This document shows, in pieces, positions 61,717 to 64,000 of a DNA stretch of 64,000 bases. The translations under genes were made by a program, and so were the position numbers. Source of the stretch: Variovorax saccharolyticus (GTDB lineage Bacteria; Pseudomonadota; Gammaproteobacteria; Burkholderiales; Burkholderiaceae_C). Each line of letters begins with the position of its first letter. The stretch's first letter is position 1. The stretch is from contig NZ_JASZYT010000001.1 in NCBI RefSeq assembly GCF_030316765.1, positions 248,001 to 312,000 of the forward strand, in the 5' to 3' direction. The notes beneath the pieces are model-generated. The model did no database searches. It saw only the letters and a list, made by a program, of their open reading frames with translations, and was not told where the DNA came from.

Positions 61717-64000
61717 TTATGCCGGTTGGGCAGTGTGCTTATGCACTGCGACCGCGCGCACCATCCGCTTGAGCTCGGGCAGGCAGGAACCGCAGTTGGT
61801 GCCGCATTTGAGCGCACCCTGCAGCGAGGCCAGGCGCTCAGCCTCGTCGCCCGAGCCGGTCGCCAGCTGCGCCTCGATGGCGGTCTGCGTGATGCCGAAG
61901 CAGCTGCAGATCACCTTGCCGCGCGCCGCCACCCCGACCGGTGCGGCGGCGCCGGGGCGCAGCAGCTGGCGGCCGTAGGCCTGGGCCGGCAGGCGGTCCT
62001 GGAGCAGGGCCTTGATCCAGGCCTCGGCGCGGGTGTCGCCGCCGAGCAGGAAGCCCTCGAGCCGGGCCTCCTCGCCGTCGCGCACCAGGCGCACGGCGCG
62101 CCGCTGGCCGCGCCGGACATCGGCGTAGCGCAGGGTGTCGATGCCGCCCAGCGCCAGCAGGGCCTCGATGCGGGCCAGCACGGCGTCGGGCGGGGCCTCG
62201 TAGGCTGCGGCGCGAAACAGGATGCCGGTACGCTCGGCGCCGCCGCCTTCGAGTGCGCCGCCGGTCCCGAAGGGCACGCAGCTGGCGAAAGGAAAGGTCT
62301 GCATCAGGCCGCGCAGCTCGCTGGCGACGCCCAGCGCCGCATCCTGCGGCAGCCAGGCGGCGGCGAGCAGCGACCAGGGCAGCTCGGCCTTGAGGATCTT
62401 GACCGCCGCGTGCTTGAGTTCGGGCTGCTTCGAGTCGGGGCAGTAGCTCGGCGTGGTGAGCGCGTTGATGCCCGCCAGCCGCTCGCCGGTGCTCGAGCTG
62501 CCGCTCAGGTACTCGCCGCCCCAGTGCATCGCGATGAAAGCCTGCGACAGGCCGACTTCCGCGCTGGCAGCCAGCGGCAGCACGATCGAGCCGCGGCGCG
62601 AAGTCACGTGCACCAGGTCGCCTTCCGCCAACTGGCGGCGCGCCATGTCCTGCGGATGCATCTGCACGCTCGGCTCGGCCACGTGGCCGAACAGCCGGCC
62701 CAGCGTGCCGGTGCGGCTCATGCCATGCCACTGGTCGCGCAGCCGGCCGGTGTTGAGGGAGAAGGGATAGCGGGCCTCGCGGGCCTCGGCCACCGGCTTG
62801 TAGACCGTGTCGACGAAGCGGGCGCGGCCGTCCGGCGTCGGGAACACGCCGTCTTCATAGAGCCGTGCGAGGCCCGTGGTCTCGCCCTCGCGCAGCGGCC
62901 ATTGCTGCGGCGCCGCCTCCAGCATCGCGTAGCTCATGCCGGTGATGTCGAGGTCGCGGCCGCGGGTGCTTTCGCGGTGCTCGTTCCAGACCGATTCGGC
63001 ATTGCCGTAGGGGAACAGCGTGCTCGGGTTGGCGGGGCGCGCGAGCCGGGCCTCGAGCTTGCGCGCGAAGGCCACGCCGATCGCCCAGTCGTCGCGGGTC
63101 TGGCCCGGCGCCGGCACGGCCGGGCGCACCCGGGAGATGCGGCGCTCGCTGTTGGTGACCGTGCCTTCCTTCTCGCCCCAGGTGGTGGCCGGCAGCAAGA
63201 GGTCGGCGAAGTCGCAGGTCGAGGTGGTCGAGAAAGCCTCCTGCACCACCACGAACTCGCAGCGCTCGAGCGCGCGGCGCACGGTGGCCTGGTCCGGCAT
63301 CGATTGCGCCGGATTGGTGCAGGCGATCCACAGCGCGCGGATCTCGCCGTCGGCGGCGGCCTGGAACATCTCGACCGCGGTCTTGCCGGGCTTTTCGGGG
63401 ACCTCCGGCACGCCCCACAGGGCGGCAACTTCGGCGCGGTGCTCGGGGTTCGCGAGATCGCGGTGCGCCGACAGCAGGTTGGCCAGCCCGCCGACCTCGC
63501 GGCCGCCCATCGCGTTGGGCTGACCGGTGAGCGAGAACGGGCCGGCCCCGGGCTTGCCGATCTGCGCCGTCGCCAGGTGCAGGTTGATCAGCGCGGCATT
63601 CTTGGCGGTGCCGGAGGAGGACTGGTTGAGGCCCTGGCAGTACAGGCTCAATGTGGCCGCGGAGGTCGCGAACAGGCGCGCGGCCTGCAGCAGGTCGTCC
63701 TGGGCGATGCCGCAGACCTGCGCCACGCGCTCGGGCGTGCAGTCGCGCACCGTGGCCTTGAGCGCGTCGAAGCCGCTGGTGTGCTCGGCGATGTAGCGGG
63801 CGTCGGTCCAGCCTTCCCACAGCATCAGGTGCAGCATGCCGTTGAACAGCATGACGTCGGTGCCGGGCTGGATGGGCAGGAACAGGTCGGCGATCTCGAC
63901 CGTGTCGGTGCGGCGCGGGTCGGCCACGATGATCTTCAGCGCCGGGTTGGCGGCCTTGGCGTCCTCGATGCGCCGGAACAGGATCGGGTGCGCCCAGGCC
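61717..64000 (-). CDS. nasA: assimilatory nitrate reductase large subunit, partial
   Basis: At least 760 residues; the N-terminus (with the first iron-sulfur site) lies beyond 64000. The frame is open to the edge, reading AWAHPILFRRIEDAKAANPA then DPRRTDTVEIADL, the molybdopterin dehydrogenase core of nitrate reductases. The C-terminus is a BFD-like [2Fe-2S] domain (VICSCFG, then CGTNCGSCLPELKR), as in NasA-type enzymes that take electrons through it. It reduces nitrate to nitrite for assimilation. Confidence 0.92.
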   Translation of the reverse strand, partial: AWAHPILFRRIEDAKAANPALKIIVADPRRTDTVEIADLFLPIQPGTDVMLFNGMLHLMLWEGWTDARYIAEHTSGFDALKATVRDCTPERVAQVCGIAQDDLLQAARLFATSAATLSLYCQGLNQSSSGTAKNAALINLHLATAQIGKPGAGPFSLTGQPNAMGGREVGGLANLLSAHRDLANPEHRAEVAALWGVPEVPEKPGKTAVEMFQAAADGEIRALWIACTNPAQSMPDQATVRRALERCEFVVVQEAFSTTSTCDFADLLLPATTWGEKEGTVTNSERRISRVRPAVPAPGQTRDDWAIGVAFARKLEARLARPANPSTLFPYGNAESVWNEHRESTRGRDLDITGMSYAMLEAAPQQWPLREGETTGLARLYEDGVFPTPDGRARFVDTVYKPVAEAREARYPFSLNTGRLRDQWHGMSRTGTLGRLFGHVAEPSVQMHPQDMARRQLAEGDLVHVTSRRGSIVLPLAASAEVGLSQAFIAMHWGGEYLSGSSSTGERLAGINALTTPSYCPDSKQPELKHAAVKILKAELPWSLLAAAWLPQDAALGVASELRGLMQTFPFASCVPFGTGGALEGGGAERTGILFRAAAYEAPPDAVLARIEALLALGGIDTLRYADVRRGQRRAVRLVRDGEEARLEGFLLGGDTRAEAWIKALLQDRLPAQAYGRQLLRPGAAAPVGVAARGKVICSCFGITQTAIEAQLATGSGDEAERLASLQGALKCGTNCGSCLPELKRMVRAVAVHKHTAQPA

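Overview
The window is high-GC DNA from a beta-proteobacterium of the order Burkholderiales, most likely a Comamonadaceae such as Variovorax. The basis is five stand-alone TTT-type (Bug/TctC) periplasmic receptors, the grpE-dnaK-dnaJ order, an intracellular PHA depolymerase, the protein sequences overall and dispersed G/C-rich intergenic repeats. No taxonomic search was possible. No tRNA, rRNA, CRISPR array or intact IS was seen.

Layout. 1-9.6 kb: end of a DprA-like gene, a hydrolase/MetY pair, a CBS protein, an adenosine-deaminase/TTT-receptor pair opposite a LysR gene, PhaZ, a GST, a DOPA-dioxygenase-like protein and an unusual AP2-repeat gene coupled to a 37-residue membrane peptide. 9.7-17 kb: a radical SAM gene behind a LexA box, an RND efflux operon and gluconokinase. 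17.3-26 kb: an exonuclease, a TTT receptor plus Rieske oxygenase, a formaldehyde-oxidation operon (adhC, hydrolase, fghA, marR), aroQ, an enolase-superfamily enzyme and tag. 26-31 kb: the prkA-yeaH-spoVR stress operon with a sigma54-like promoter. 31-35.6 kb: grpE-dnaK-dnaJ with a clear sigma32 promoter, then FKBP. 35.7-40.2 kb: HxlR, psd, two TTT receptors and an SDR, with many repeats.

40.3-51.5 kb is a complete oxidative uronate pathway. Uronate dehydrogenase, a lactonase, galactarate dehydratase, 5-dehydro-4-deoxyglucarate dehydratase and 2-oxoglutarate-semialdehyde dehydrogenase would convert galacturonate or glucuronate (and galactarate) to 2-oxoglutarate. A TRAP transporter and a TTT receptor offer uptake, and a GntR/FadR regulator lies between the two arms next to a palindromic operator.

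51.5-54 kb is rearranged. An MFS gene sits between two IS5-type transposase stubs, followed by a 136-bp copy of part of the neighbouring aldehyde dehydrogenase, an ORF6N gene and copies of a palindromic repeat. 54-64 kb returns to housekeeping genes: mog, yjgA, pmbA, a toxin-antitoxin pair with a frameshifted VapC, Nudix, yqeY, rpsU, a flavoprotein, then nasA-ybiB-cobA for nitrate assimilation and siroheme, with nasA running off the right edge.
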